In this document: piece by piece, positions 12,219 through 24,060 of the stretch
Position numbering within the stretch: the first letter of the stretch is position 1
Layout: every line of letters begins with the position of its first letter
Assembly: GCA_019614645.1 (NCBI GenBank)
Contig: JABWDB010000007.1
Coordinates: forward strand, 3,162,001 to 3,226,000
Origin: Stratiolaelaps scimitus
Taxonomy: Eukaryota > Arthropoda > Arachnida > Mesostigmata > Laelapidae
Reading direction: 5' to 3'
Length of the DNA: 64,000 bases
Made by a program: the position numbers and the translations under genes
The notes under the pieces: generated by a model
The model's database searches: none
Told to the model about the DNA's origin: nothing
The model's input: the letters and a program-made list of their open reading frames with translations, nothing else

Positions 12219-13522
12219 AGATAGACGCTTCGAACAAGCTGATAAAGACAACCAGTAAAGAAAATCGACCAGGACATTTCACCAATCAGGGAGTATCGAA
12301 AGTCGACAAGGCCACCACCTACAGCACGGCGGCCATTCAAAGGGATACTTTACTTCAATTTAGGCTATTGCTTGTTTTGCCCACCTTGTTATAACTTTAC
12401 CTCTGCTGTTGGATAAGCTAAAGGCCATTCTTTCATCATGTATCAGCGGTATCGACCGTATTTTACCGAGAACATGGCATGTTTGGTGTTATTTCGCTTT
12501 GAAACCACTATACGCTCATGCTGTTGTGGGTTCGTTTTACGACATATATTATGACATCCTGATTATGTAAGTACCCTGGTCAACTACAGGTTATTGAAGA
12601 AAAGTTAGTGATAGTCTCCCGTTGCTTTCTTCGCATCGACGCTGATCGTATCTGTTCACGAAGAACCGTAGGAGAACAACGAGAAAGTCCCCCTTTTCTT
12701 GTTCTTCATAATTACAAGGGCGGAATACAAATCAAGCCAGATTGTAGCAGGTAAGCAATACACAAATGAAGACAGCTCAAATGTCTCTATTATATTTACG
12801 TTGTCTTTCCGAAGGCAATCTTTAGTCGTAGTGCATTTCATAAGCCTTTTTTTTCTCCACTTGGGCAATTTCTTATAAAAACAAATTTCGCTGCTACCAC
12901 TATCGTCTCGTTGAAGTTCCAGTGAAGATTCTGAATCGCAATTTGGAAATCATCAGCAATCCCTTCAAAATAAGGCCTATTTAGAGAAGTGGAACAAGAA
13001 CATGTTGTGTCCTTTGAGACAGTTCATTATATTCCGTAGGCGGCCTAACCACAAGTCGTCTTTTTGCTGTGACAAAACTGATCGAGGCATATTTGCTTAT
13101 CCATCCCATTTGGTCGAATCTCAACTTAGCTGTTCGGGCGTTCTATTGCTCGGTGCAGCCGGGACACTTTTGCAAGCATCGATCCGAACTAGAGGTTCGG
13201 CATTAGGTTCCCACGAAAAGGGAACTATCATATTCGCACTGATGTCCATGTTCTCGGAGCTCTTGCTTAGAGCGCCAAGGCGAATCTGAGTGAAGTCATC
13301 AACGATAGGCTGGGGAAATCAAGCGTGAGGCATGGCCTTCATGTCTGATATCTCAGTTTCCGTCGCAATTTACCAAAAAAAAAAGAACACAGGTTGTGCA
13401 AGGGCATCTCAGGACAGGAGTAATAATGAAACGCAAAAGGAACGCCCTCAAACAAGGTCGTATACACCTGTCCTCCATTGATGCACACCGAATATTTCTC
13501 ACCTATATTTCTTAGTTTCTCC
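12219..13522. other. unannotated DNA
   Basis: No recognisable element or gene; the longest frame is 95 codons (13002-13289 plus) and has no domain I can name. A ten-base A run lies near 13374-13384. Confidence 0.3.
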
Positions 13523-13566
13523 TATATATATATATATATATAATATTTCTATATATATATATATAT
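13523..13566. repeat. compound (TA)n microsatellite
   Basis: Two TA blocks (13523-13542 and 13550-13566) separated by AATATTTC. As a whole it is near-palindromic. Confidence 0.9.
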
Positions 13567-14128
13567 CAACTACTGGGGCGATGCTTCGGCTATTTTTGAC
13601 ATCGTCATGCCGTTGGTAGCAACGACGCTCGCCTCCATGTGCTCAAGTCCATGTGCTCACCACCTCACTTACTGGAACGCTCTTGTTTTCTCTTCGCAAT
13701 TTAGCCAGGACAGCCGCTTGTCTGGGCTGACGATTTGACCCTCATGTCATTAGTGGCATCCATCTCTTCTTGCTCCACAGCCTCGTTAGGTGGTTCTTGC
13801 AACTATGTCAATTATGCTGGGTCCGTCTTAGCATTAGCGGACTTGAGGGACGCCGCCAGCGCCGCCGCTGCTACCACACACGCAAACGACCACATCCCTG
13901 CGTCAAATGATACAGACCTATGTGACCGGCTCGTGGGCCCGGTAATGGTAGGACGCATCGTAAAAGACAACGACTTCTCTAGTACAGAGCGGTGTGGCTC
14001 GAAAAGAAAGGAGATGGCATAAAAGAGAGTACTCTGCCCCCGATATTCGAGTTCGTCGTTGTTCGCTTATCACGCTAGCTGACAATGCTACAAATGAAAC
14101 GATATAATCGTACCTTTCTATTAGAAGG
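13567..14128. other. unannotated DNA
   Basis: Moderately GC-rich; a 95-codon plus frame (13735-14022) has a serine/alanine-rich start but no recognisable domain. Confidence 0.3.
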
Positions 14129-14204
14129 GATATGTCACGTCGTGAGACTCGAACTTGTGACGTCCGGCCTTTTACAGCCTGAGACTCCCACGTCACTCAA
14201 CACA
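14129..14204 (-). mobile_element. tRNA-like SINE head related to SINE-A
   Basis: On the minus strand: GAGTGACGTGGGAGTCTCAG (A-box side), GGCTGTAAAAGGCC, then CAAGTTCGAGTCTCAC (B-box) and GTGACATATCC. This aligns across about 65 bases with the head of SINE-A copy 2, including the GTGACATAT that follows the head, but the LINE-A-type tail is absent. It is either an old SINE-A whose tail was replaced, or a different SINE with a head from a related serine/leucine-type tRNA. It is not a functional tRNA gene because the acceptor stem does not close. Confidence 0.5.
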
Positions 14205-14937
14205 CGAGGACACGAATTGATGTCGTAGATGCCCTAGGTGTTAATGCGTCCTCGTTCCCCTTATTCGAAAGCTTACTATAATATATACTGTATTTGTTTT
14301 AGCTGATGTGATATTCTCTGTGCTCATTTATTCTTGTCCTTCCATATAAATATAGGCCCAGCCTTTACTCCAACCCGTATTCAGCTCAAGTGGTCCCGTT
14401 TCATAAAAAGCAATAACGCTACAATGCGTTGTTATGTTCGAAATGAACAGTCATTGAAGAGGAGTCCGTTCCGCCAACAAATTCAACGTAGAATTGTAGA
14501 ATCAAGACCCCCATCTCGGCGGCTCTAGATGGATACCACTACATCGCGAGAAGAACTATCAGGCCGAAAGTGTGCGCGAGCCGTAGAACTCAACAATGCA
14601 TGAGCTTTTCGATGATATGTGGGTGGAGACGTGGAGCAAACCACTCGTCGGACCCAAGTTCTCCAAAAGCGTTATTCCCTACAACACTTTCGGGGTAAGC
14701 TATCTTTTGGTGAGGCGGTAAAAAATTCAACCCACTGACACCAAACTATCATACATACAAATGTTCGTACGTACATAGATATATTATAATTCTACCCGCA
14801 AGCAGAACTAACGCCATTTTTTTAGTAAAAAAACCCATATTGTTCCTTCTAAGAAGGCATGCCTCCGTTACGCAAGTGTGAATAGCTTCACAAAATATAG
14901 AGTAAAGGTCAAATGACTGACGAAGACGAAGCGCGGG
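14205..14937. other. unannotated DNA
   Basis: Nothing recognised; the longest frame has 64 codons (14334-14528 plus). Confidence 0.3.
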
Positions 14938-15441
14938 ATAGCGAGTTGCTTTTTTTTGAAGAGGTTAAAGGTAAATCCTGCATGGACATCAGGCCTCACA
15001 CTATGGTATTTGCCTGCTAGTGTCCGACCCTTACCGAGACTAAACCCAGAACGTTGACTTGGGGCACTGACCGGGACTGTCAACGTATTACCTCAGTCAG
15101 TGCCTTGCAGGGACCGTCAGTTGATTCCAACCATGTCCTATCTCTCAGTTCCTCCTCTGGAGCGAACCCTCCCGTCCAGCCGCATCTGCTGGGTTCCGTG
15201 CATTTTCCCTTCGGACCAGCTCTACTACCCGCACCCGTTTTAGCCTATCCTTCTCCCGGAGGATCCTTTCGGCTAGTGTGCTCCCTCTGTCCCATTTGTC
15301 TCTGGCCAGGCACATGTAGGAAATGAACGCTCCGATCCCATCCTGCATGGCCCGTGTCAGTTCGGCGTTCGCGACCTCCTGTCGTACCTGCTCCGTAGCT
15401 CCACATGCTGCCAGTGTGTGGAGAGCGGCATAGCGAGTTGC
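14938..15441 (-). mobile_element. LINE-C copy 2 with 12-bp target duplication
   Basis: A cleanly bounded 5'-truncated insertion. ATAGCGAGTTGC occurs at 14938-14949 and again at 15430-15441 and is the target site duplication. Between them, 14950-15429 reads on the minus strand as a coding end, a 3' untranslated part and a tail of eight A (plus-strand T8 at 14950-14957). The perfect duplication and readable coding end show a fairly recent insertion by target-primed reverse transcription. The 3' end contains TTTACCTTTAACCTC just before the A tail, which loosely recalls the TTTACC units of SINE-A. Confidence 0.9.
15145..15429 (-). pseudogene. LINE-C ORF2 C-terminus (R1-like), 5'-truncated
   Basis: Reads in one frame from the insertion boundary to a stop at 15145. 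It begins AALHTLAAC, the H-x4-C half of the cysteine-histidine knuckle found after the RT domain in R1-clade LINEs, and continues with AFISYMCLARDKWDRG and RILREKDRLKRVRVVELVRR, a basic amphipathic end. The reverse transcriptase and endonuclease are lost. The equivalent region of LINE-B (FVDFICATASGWR followed by EEKGRLGRARLQR) has the same layout, so the two are related but distinct families. Assignment to the R1 group rests on this layout, not on a database comparison. Plus-strand frames here are shadows. Confidence 0.75.
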
Positions 15442-16008
15442 GGTAGGGTAACAATAAATGGTTCCTCAACTACTCATTTTAGCTAAAGCATGAAGCCCAG
15501 ATTCATTGGCAATTTTCAAAGCTAACTGTTCACATGTCTGTGGAAAGGCAATCACACGTAAGCGATCACCCTGTACTCATTGACTAATTCCGGTGTGTTG
15601 ATGGCGTACTCAGAACCTTCTTGCAAGTTGTCGGAATGGCGAAACAAGTATTAAACGTATTCAATGGCGAAACATGTATTCAACATAAAGACGGATGCTT
15701 TGAATGGTAATGAAAGCCGTCGCTCATATATAATATATATATGCCACTTCTAGACGAACCTGGAACCAATAAACGGATACACGTATTTGTTACCTAATTG
15801 TATTACAATAATAAATTGAGCGCGATGTTCTTTCATTTTTACATGGCTGTTCGCTCTGCGCGTAGAGTTATAAGGCAATTCAAATGGATTTGTCACTTGC
15901 CCGAGGGTTAACACATTTATATCAACTGCGGTATCGGCGTAGATCTGTGCTAGGACTCAACTGGTCCCATAATTTATTTTCATATGAAGAATGTGAGAAT
16001 TGGTCCTA
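15442..16008. other. unannotated DNA
   Basis: AT-leaning DNA with a short imperfect (TA) run at about 15726-15742; no gene or dispersed repeat seen. Confidence 0.3.
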
Positions 16009-16115
16009 GACTTGGTGCCTGCGACTTCTCCACTAAGGCCCTACTTGCGCTCGGCCTTGCTTCGCAAGAACGAACGGAAGGCATAAGGTTACAAGAGTAA
16101 ATTATACTACACTAC
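16009..16115. repeat. repeat D copy 2
   Basis: Second copy of the repeat at 6212-6315, in the same orientation. Similarity starts at CTTGGTGCCTG and ends after GGCATAAGGTTACAAG, where both copies continue into A/T-rich, TACA-containing sequence that differs. This copy has an extra GCTTCGCAAG-type hairpin in the middle. Confidence 0.6.
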
Positions 16116-17940
16116 ATTGGATACTCATTACTAGAGAGTAAAATACCGTCTGGACGTTTCAGTTACCCAGAATCAATCCTTAAGCATCCGACGCTGACGT
16201 CAATCTATTGCAAGAACTCATCTCGCGAACCTTGATTCTTGTTCATGAAGAGGAAATTTCCTTTAATCTGAACGCCCTCCGATATCTATCAAATACGGGC
16301 CGATCCAGTGCGGGATTGACGCGCAGATATGTCAAAACGCCCCTTCTTACTAAAACGATCCTCTGTTGAGAGTCATCTCTATCCGCGAACTATCCGCAAT
16401 CACAAGCCTGTAGTTACTGACGTTGACGCCGTATGCACGATCATAAGATATCGGGTTGTATCACCTGCCAAAACTCAGTCACCGATTCAATTGATTTGAG
16501 TTTTTAACATCAGTTAGTAGAGCAGTTACCAGCGTGACGAGCATAACTAGAATTACATTGCGCTACCGGTAATATGTGCATTGTTAATTTGTCACCATAT
16601 AAATTAATTCAACAGTGTATGTATACATGGGTGTCCCTGTCGATTTCGACTCGGTCAGTTTTGCAAGGGCCCTCTTTATCCCTCGATGCTCAACTGTACT
16701 TGCAATCTAGACGAGCCACACAACGCGAAATATGAGTTAAACAATTCGATAATTGATTTTACGTCCGAGTTCGTCTGAGCTCGGCCAGTGGGTTGTTCGC
16801 TATTTGAGACATATTATGTTGATTGCTTGCAGACTTTTTTAAAAGGAGGACATTTTCTTCAAACGCACGGATACCACCCCAGACCTCTTGGGCACTGGGG
16901 CGATGGCGGGCACATAGTGCCCGAGATGTGCCCCGAGAACAGGAAGGCCATGAAGCTGGAAGTGTAGCGGTTGCTTACTGACTGACTTGTTCCTGCTGCT
17001 CAACACCACTGCGCGGCGATAGCGAGAGACCATGTGTTCAGAACAAGTTTCGACGAAAGCAAAACACTTTCGTGTCAATGGGTCCATGCGCGTGCTTGCC
17101 GTGGTATCAAGATGAAAAAACGAAAGGTTCTCCCACCGGTAAACGTCGCTGCCAACAGGAACTTTCTCAATACATGCTCAAGCGAAGGACGATGCTATAC
17201 CAGTATAAATGGCACACAGAGAGGAGGCGTCATATTATCGACAGTGCTTCTATCCTTATCGTCTAAAGATCACTCAGATGAGCACGTGGTGTCGGGACGG
17301 CGACATACTCAAAATGTGGGGTTAATACTCATCTCACTTCCGATATACAAACGTATAAAATCGAAGAAACACATCGTAATTCGTATCAATCGACAATGAA
17401 AGCGTGGTAACGTCGTCGCATAAACGAACGAAGAGATAGGCACGAACCGATGTATCGTCATGGGTCAAGTTGGTTGAGTCAAGTCGGGCTGTGGTCAAAG
17501 AAAAAATATTGTACCACGTGTCCGATTTGTTCTTACCAATACACGAGCTCGTTTACTGTACCACCTCAGGCCTGCAGGTACGTCTGACACAGGGAGAATT
17601 CGGATGTCAGGCCAAAAGATGGATGAACAAATGGGACACGTAGTACAACATTTTCACTTTGACCAGCTCATGTTGTTTAGCCGAGCTGATCACTGCCGTC
17701 GGGCAAGTAATTAAGAGTAGAAAAAAAGGGCCAATAAAGTTTATCTGCTTCGTGAACTGCCGCAACAGCAGTTTCTGGAGCAGGGAATGCTGGAGAAATG
17801 TGAGGCAAACGGGCCCACATTGCACAGCCATCCATAAGTTCTTCGCGTCGAGCCAAGACAAATGATATGCTTAGGTTGCGAATCTACCGGTTCCTTCAGA
17901 CACCGACATTCACAAGCGTTCACGCATTCACCAAGCGTAG
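16116..17940. other. unannotated DNA
   Basis: No recognisable element. The longest frame is 121 codons (17034-17399 plus) without a known domain. Confidence 0.3.
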
Positions 17941-18420
17941 TTAAGCGTAGCGGGCCCGGCCGCCTGGCCGGCCGGCGACCTCCCCTACGCGGTCGAGGGA
18001 GATGGTCGAGTAGAAGCGAGCACCGTGGCGCTGCGCAATGAACTCGCGAAGGCTACGCCCTGTGTTGAAATGCGCCGCAGTGCCTCGCCGTGAGCGATCT
18101 CTTGCCTGACTGCTTACCTCGTCGACTGGCTGGAGCAATTGGGGGCGTGTTGGTGGAGCAGTTCAGTTTCGCGCAAGTTGTCAGCGCTCGTATGCGAGTC
18201 TGCAAACGCAGCAAGGATTTCGCCCTTGGCCGCCGCTCGCGTTTCGTATGCCTTGTTGTACGGATAGAGAGAGAGAGAAAGAGAGAGGGGGGAGTCAAGG
18301 CGCTCCGTCGCCTAACTAACGCATGTGATTGTGCAGTGGTGCCTGCCTACACAGGCTACGTGACCCTGCGTGCGTGCGTGTGCGAGGATACACGCAAAAC
18401 AATTTAGCTCGGATTTGGGT
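17941..18420. other. GC-rich stretch with a (GA)n run
   Basis: CpG-dense DNA (GGCCGCCTGGCCGGCCGGCG near 17959) with a GA run at 18266-18292. Competing frames on both strands, up to 105 codons, have no recognisable domain. It could be promoter-proximal DNA; the bases alone do not establish a gene. Confidence 0.25.
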
Positions 18421-18643
18421 CTTAGGCATGCTTAGAGACGAGGCATGCGGTAAGTGTAACTATGCCGTTGTTTTGTAGTTGACTCTAATATGGCAGCTTT
18501 GTTTTATGGAATAATGTACATCTGCAGGATGTTACTAAAATCATGTGTTACATTATGCTCATATCGTGTACTATTGACCTGCACGTGGGCGCATTGAACC
18601 CCGACAACAATTCACGACATGTTTATCTAAACAGATTCAAAAA

Positions 18644-18646
<3 letters not shown>

Positions 18647-18714
<68 letters not shown>
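18647..18714. repeat. (TA)34 microsatellite, longest in the window
   Basis: A perfect 68-base TA array. Arrays of this length are prone to slippage and assembly error. Confidence 0.97.
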
Positions 18715-18718
<4 letters not shown>

Positions 18719-19560
18719 TTGATCGGTCTGGTCTTTCATTTGGTTTGTCTCAATTTTTCCTTCAAATTTCTTTCATCCGCCGTCCACCTCCCACTGCCGA
18801 TTTCTGCTCTCACTTGCTGAGATTGTGTATGACACTTTGAGTGGCACGCTCGAGGTGTTGGCGCCGCCAGGCAGAACTCGATTCGGCCGGAGGAAATCGC
18901 CGCCGCATCTCATTACAACGGTCGGCAAGTAACGAATATTTGGGCGGGTGGGTGTTTGGTTTCATTCTGGTCCGGGGAGTGGGGTTCCCCGTCTCGCTCG
19001 CACTTGGAAAGCAATCTAGCTGGTCCACTTTTGCTCAGGACTTTCGACCCGGACGGCGAGCTCGTCCCGTGGGGTCCGCCGCCACGCGCTCCACTGCCCG
19101 GCGAGGCGAAAGGAACCGAACGCTTCTAGCATAGCCTGTCTCTACCTAAGTGGCTCCCCGTGCGCCCCAAACAACTGGCGACTGGCGCTGTCACCCGCTG
19201 CGTCCACGGCCACGCAACGCTACATGGCGTGCTGGCGACCTACCGCCGGAAGAGGAGACTGACTGGACCGAAGCTGCGAGCAAAGGTCCTTGGCCGGCCG
19301 TGGGCCTCTGGCGGCCAGAATCGAAGTGGCTGTTGCATATTGCATAAATTGTAATTTAAGATTTGGAGCGTTGAGAGATAGAGAGAGTGAGTTTATGGCT
19401 TGATTCTCGGCTGGCACGTTTTCGACAGCGGTCGATTTCACGTTTGCCGCAAATTCAGTTTGTGAATAGATCCAAGTCAACGAGGTCGCACGGTCGACAG
19501 TTCTTGCGTAACCTCAACTAAGCTAATCAACCTCAAACCTTCTCTTAGCTAGAGGTTGTT
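18715..19560. other. GC-rich stretch, no gene recognised
   Basis: CpG-rich between about 18780 and 19340 with overlapping arginine-rich frames of 63-97 codons on both strands (for example 18841-19134). No domain is recognisable. An isolated 5' exon or CpG-rich intergenic DNA are both possible. Confidence 0.25.
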
Positions 19561-22390
19561 TGAGCTTGCACCAAACTTGGCATAGTGACTAAGAGAGCGT
19601 ATAGTGGAGTGCATTTATTATCTCCATTTTTGTGTGTATATCAATATTTCTAATTACGAATCTAATAATGCAACGTTTGGAATACATTTAATTAACTCTT
19701 CGTCGGGTTGCCTCTTCAGAAGAACCTCTTGTTTCCATTCTTGGACAGTTTACCTATTTTGTTTGAGAAAACTAGTTAGCAATCTTCAGTTGTGAGATTC
19801 ACTATTTGCCTCTCCCGTAACTGCTATTATAACAGAGGCGAAACGCGCCCAGGCGTCATCACCAACTTGCCGACCCCCAAACAGGCATTCACTGGAAGCG
19901 AGTGGAGCACCCCATTGGCGTCGTTGTTATTGTTGTTGCTGATGCTGCTGCTGCGACTAAGGCGGCCACAGCGACGGTGAACGGACGGAGACGAGAAACA
20001 CTGAAGGCGGAACAGGCGACAAAACCGCGATACTGCCTTCGCAAACAGTAAAAGCGGGAACAGCAGCTGGAACAGTGTCAGCAGCGACAGTATAGTCAAG
20101 CGACACGACAACAGCAACCCGGGGAGCATACGATAGATGTGCACTTTGTTTCACCTGTCGTGGCAATCACAATCCAGCAGCAGGAGCAGAAAGCCAAGCA
20201 TCAGCGAGTGGGCCGTGTACGTGGGCGTCTCTAACCTCTGCAGTCGAAGGGCGATGCACGCGAAAAATAACGGCACTGACGAAGGTGGGACCCAGATGAC
20301 GATATCGTTGACGTCCTCACACGAGCCTACACCGAAGGGGGGCTAGGCTGTTTTGTATGTGTTCGTAGAAGCAACAGCTCGGTTCCTTCAAATGGAGCCG
20401 GTTTCGCTGTCAATTCGAAACGAAGTCATCTAAATAATGATCGATTCGTCCGCTTGACTGTGCGTGTCAACTGGAACACGTCTAGGTGAAGAGGTCCTTT
20501 CCACTACGTCCTTGTATGTATACGGAGCAGCAAAGAAATAGCCAAATGGGACATTATCAAATGGCATGGGGGTTCACGAACGGCGAAATGCTGCTTGAGT
20601 TCAACACAACAATCGCTAATACTCGTAGGGACAGCTATTGAGTGCAGTTGACTTCTGTTTCTGCACCGTGTACAATGCGTATTGTGTTTTCTTATGTAGA
20701 GGTCTCTTCCGACGTAACTATTCTCCCTGTTCATTGGGATAGATCGCAGAGATTCATTGTTACCTTCAGCCTTTGCGCATTGAGTGTCACGATTAGTTCT
20801 CCAGTCACTACCGTTACGTACTCTAGCTAGCTTATGGCAAATGACAAGACTTTCTCTCAGGAAAACTGATTCCCTAGCGACCTAACTACTTTAGGTACGG
20901 GGTCCGATGAGCCTTCTCGTCTAGATGAGCGCAGACACACTCGTGGTCGCTAAACCTGCACTCCACGAGTTCTCACACATAGGCGAAGACCTGCAATCAC
21001 TCCATTTACGCCTTGGTTTGCTAGGATAAGCCATTTCATTCTCCATTGTCCTGTGTATGTCATGTGTCCGTGTAGTTTGTTCACACCGTCTGTCGTCTCG
21101 CTTCCACGATGTGCATATTATATCATTGCGCAAGTTGTGTACAAGCGCACTTTGGAACAACGGGGGTGTTTGTAACAACTACGACACGTTTTCTGTTTAA
21201 CTAAAAATTGGCTAAAATATCGATTGGTGCCCCACATGCGTAATGTGTGATTTATCCAAGTGCATTTTGAATTCACCACCGTTTAATAAAGATGCTTAGC
21301 AGCGCAAACAGGTGTTACCTTTCACATATGTAATGGTTTATCAATCATACTCTAACTACCTTGACTGACCTCTATGCGGGGCGTTACACGTAACACACGC
21401 GAGCATCTTCTGTATCTAGGCCCAGATGCTGACGACCATCTGGATCAGCGTTTATAGATACGTGGATACCGTATGGCCGATGGATTTGTTCGTTCGTTCG
21501 TTTGTCCTGTCATCACTGTGAACTCTATGAAGGTCGAACCTCTCTCGGTATTTCAGTTGGGGCAAGCCCGGAGGGAGAGTTTCTCAAAATCTTTTATAGT
21601 GGCTTCGTCTCGGGGAATTTCATTGTTCCTTGTAGCCCGCCGTAAGTGTCGTTGGGTGATTGTTCCCTTTGCTTCTCTGCTACCCATTGAGGCTACGACG
21701 CACAGGACGTAACCAGACATGAACAGCCACTCCTCAGCAAAATCCAGGCCGACGCTAGAGTGATGTGGTCCCTTGCCATTTTATTGTTGGAACGTCAACT
21801 GCCACCATACACTGATACACGTTCTGCGTAAATCATTCCTGCTTCAAGTGGACAATGCCCCGTTAGCTCTCGCTGCTCCTTGCCGTCCGTGAGCGCAGAC
21901 ACCGAGTGCAAGTGTTCTTATTCTGCTGGACAACAACATTGTGCGCACCCACTTCAATAATAGGCCGCCTCGAAAACTCTTGTGTTTCCTTCATCTCCCG
22001 CTGGAAGCTGCAGAGGTCTCTTCGTCTCGGGCGTGCTTCATCTCTGTTCGAGAGCGATTCAGAATTGCTGCACCGGTGCTGTATAATGTGTCGGCAGGAG
22101 GGGATACTGATACGAAATGTATAGTGATAGCACACGCAAGCGGTCGTTCCGCTGGTGCCCTTAGCCGTGCAGCGTAAGCAGCAGTAGAGCCTGCAGAACA
22201 AAGAAGAATGGATCTTGCTCTTGCTGAACTAAGTTCAAGGTACGGTCAGCAAATACGAGAGGAGCACCGTTAAATCTTGTTGCATGTGTGACCCTTTGTC
22301 AGCAGAACCTGGAGTGGATTCATCATGCAAGGTTGTATTTGACTGCGAGAATCACATCTAGTGATTAAGTTCTCTGGTGAGGCAAACAGA
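19561..22390. other. unannotated DNA with a short CAA/CAG-type trinucleotide run
   Basis: At 19922-19960 a GTT/GCT trinucleotide run gives an asparagine run on the minus strand (frame 19827-20144). Frames up to 112 codons elsewhere (21863-22201 minus) have no domain. No dispersed repeat copy was noticed until LINE-A begins. Confidence 0.3.
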
Positions 22391-23660
22391 CAATGTAACA
22401 TATAACATAACATTTGCGGTTTATTTCCGGAACTGCAATTTTACAATGCTTAAGTTCTCGATTAAAAAATAGGGTAAAAGTAAGAGTGTATTATCAACAA
22501 ATTGTTCATGCAATTACGATTTCACAATTATAATAGATTATTCTGTCAACAGATATTTACATTCACTCAAATTATTTACAATTCACAATATTCAGGGTAT
22601 CTAATTCACACAATTATATAACATTATAACTGCAATATTTTCTTTATCTCCTTGGCAAACTTCCTGGTAGATGTGAGCTCCCTAACCTCCTTCGGGAGCG
22701 AGCTCCAAACCAACGGCATCTGATAAGCCAGAGACTGGCAAGTAGTTACCCTGACGGCTGTAGGTAGTACAAACTCTGTTGCCCGGCGAGAAGTTTTTCT
22801 GTCGACGGCCACAATGGGGAACGCGACATCGGACGGTATTATACCCTTGATCATTTTGAAAGCCAGAATCGCGGTGGAAACCTGACTTAACTTATCCACG
22901 GTGAGGAGTTTGTACCTGCCATAGAGATCGGTAACAGACTCTCTGCGGGACCTTCCAAACACTGCTCGAAGTGCATCATTTTGAATTACTCTCCCTCTAT
23001 CTACTACCTCTTTATATCCATTGCCCCAGATGGACATGACATATCCCAACGTCGGTATTAGCAAGGAATTGTAGACAAGCAAGAGGCAATTCTTCGGAAA
23101 TCCAAGCTCTCGAAGACGTCGAATGCGAGCAATTACAGCGTAGCATTTAGGAGTGATAGCTCTCAAATGGGCAGACCATTTGAGATGCTTATGCAACAAA
23201 AGACCGAGGCATTTAGCCGTATCCGATAACGACACCTGCTCACCACAAAATAAAACTGAGTCTACCGGTCTCCTTCTCTGAGGTGTACAAAACAGAGTAA
23301 GGCAGGTTTTCCCCGCATTGACGACTAGACCAAATCTCCCAAAAATCTTTACTACATACTCCACTTTCTCTATCGCAAGCAGTAACTCTGTTTGGTCCGC
23401 CGATGGTCTGATGCGAAACAGGAGTGTCGTGTCGTCTGCGTACGTAATTGTCTTACAGGGAACAACCTTCGCTATCTTTAATAAGATAAAATTAATCAGA
23501 ATGATAAACATAAAGGGCCCCATGATGGACCCCTGTGGAGTCCCGATGTTAAGGACTTCCCCAGACGATGTCACCGACCCGGTAAGGTGGCGTATTTGCT
23601 GAAACGAATGCTTGTTTTTGTAACAATAACCCATCCAGTATGCCTAGTGTAGCTAGTCAT
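22391..23660 (-). mobile_element. LINE-A copy 1, 5'-truncated non-LTR retrotransposon
   Basis: About 1.27 kb, minus strand: the C-terminal half of ORF2, an AT-rich 3' untranslated region (22462-22623), and a 3' tail. The tail reads GAGAACTTAAGCATTG, AAAATTGCAGTTCC, AATAAACC and ends in GTTATGTTATATGTTA rather than poly-A, as CR1/L2-type LINEs end in short repeats. The tail is nearly identical to that of SINE-A, so this family is the likely enzyme source for the SINE. The 5' end fades near 23660, after a stop codon just ahead of the AYWMGYCYKN reading. No clear target duplication was found. Confidence 0.9.
22624..23634 (-). pseudogene. LINE-A reverse transcriptase, C-terminal 336 residues, open
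   Basis: Reverse transcriptase of a LINE, which copies its own RNA at a nicked chromosomal site. Residues 31-41 GTPQGSIMGPF are RT motif B; residues 65-68 YADD with following TTLLF are the catalytic motif C, intact; 141-155 is the FLG-like 'KCLGLLLHKHLKWSA' motif; 187-204 'VYNSLLIPTLGYVMSIWG' and 218-227 QNDALRAVFG are the conserved thumb/C-terminal segments; 304-326 (VWSSLPKEVREL at 309-320, TSTRKF) is the ending typical of CR1/L2/Jockey-type ORF2. Fingers, first catalytic aspartate and endonuclease are missing. Over a kilobase without a stop suggests a relatively young copy. The exact clade is inferred. Plus-strand frame 23318-23602 is its shadow. Confidence 0.9.
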
Positions 23661-24060
23661 GGGCGATCCGACCTAGGGTTAGATATTTAGCGATGAATCC
23701 ATTAGTGACACGCAGCGCTACCGATAGACGCCGACGATCGAAGGCAGGCCCATAAAGTGATGATAACAATGATTCCGCACAGCACAGGACTTGCAATTCG
23801 AAAAGAAGCATTCCTCGCCGGGGGTCCCAGATGATAATTTGATTCCGGAGGAGAAATGCAAGCTGAACGACTGTAAGAGTCGTGCCAGTATTTAAATGAT
23901 GCGATAAGCAGCAACGATGTAACTATCGTCACATCCCCATCTCTTCTCTTCGTTCCATTTGATTCTTAATCAAACTTAGCATTTTTGTCGCCAGCTTTAA
24001 TATTTTGTCTCACAAAAATGTGGTTTCCGAAAGAAATCTGGAACTTCGTCACCGATCACA
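23661..24060. other. spacer between LINE-A and LINE-E
   Basis: About 400 bases with no recognised reading; it may hold unrecognisable upstream parts of LINE-E. Confidence 0.3.
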
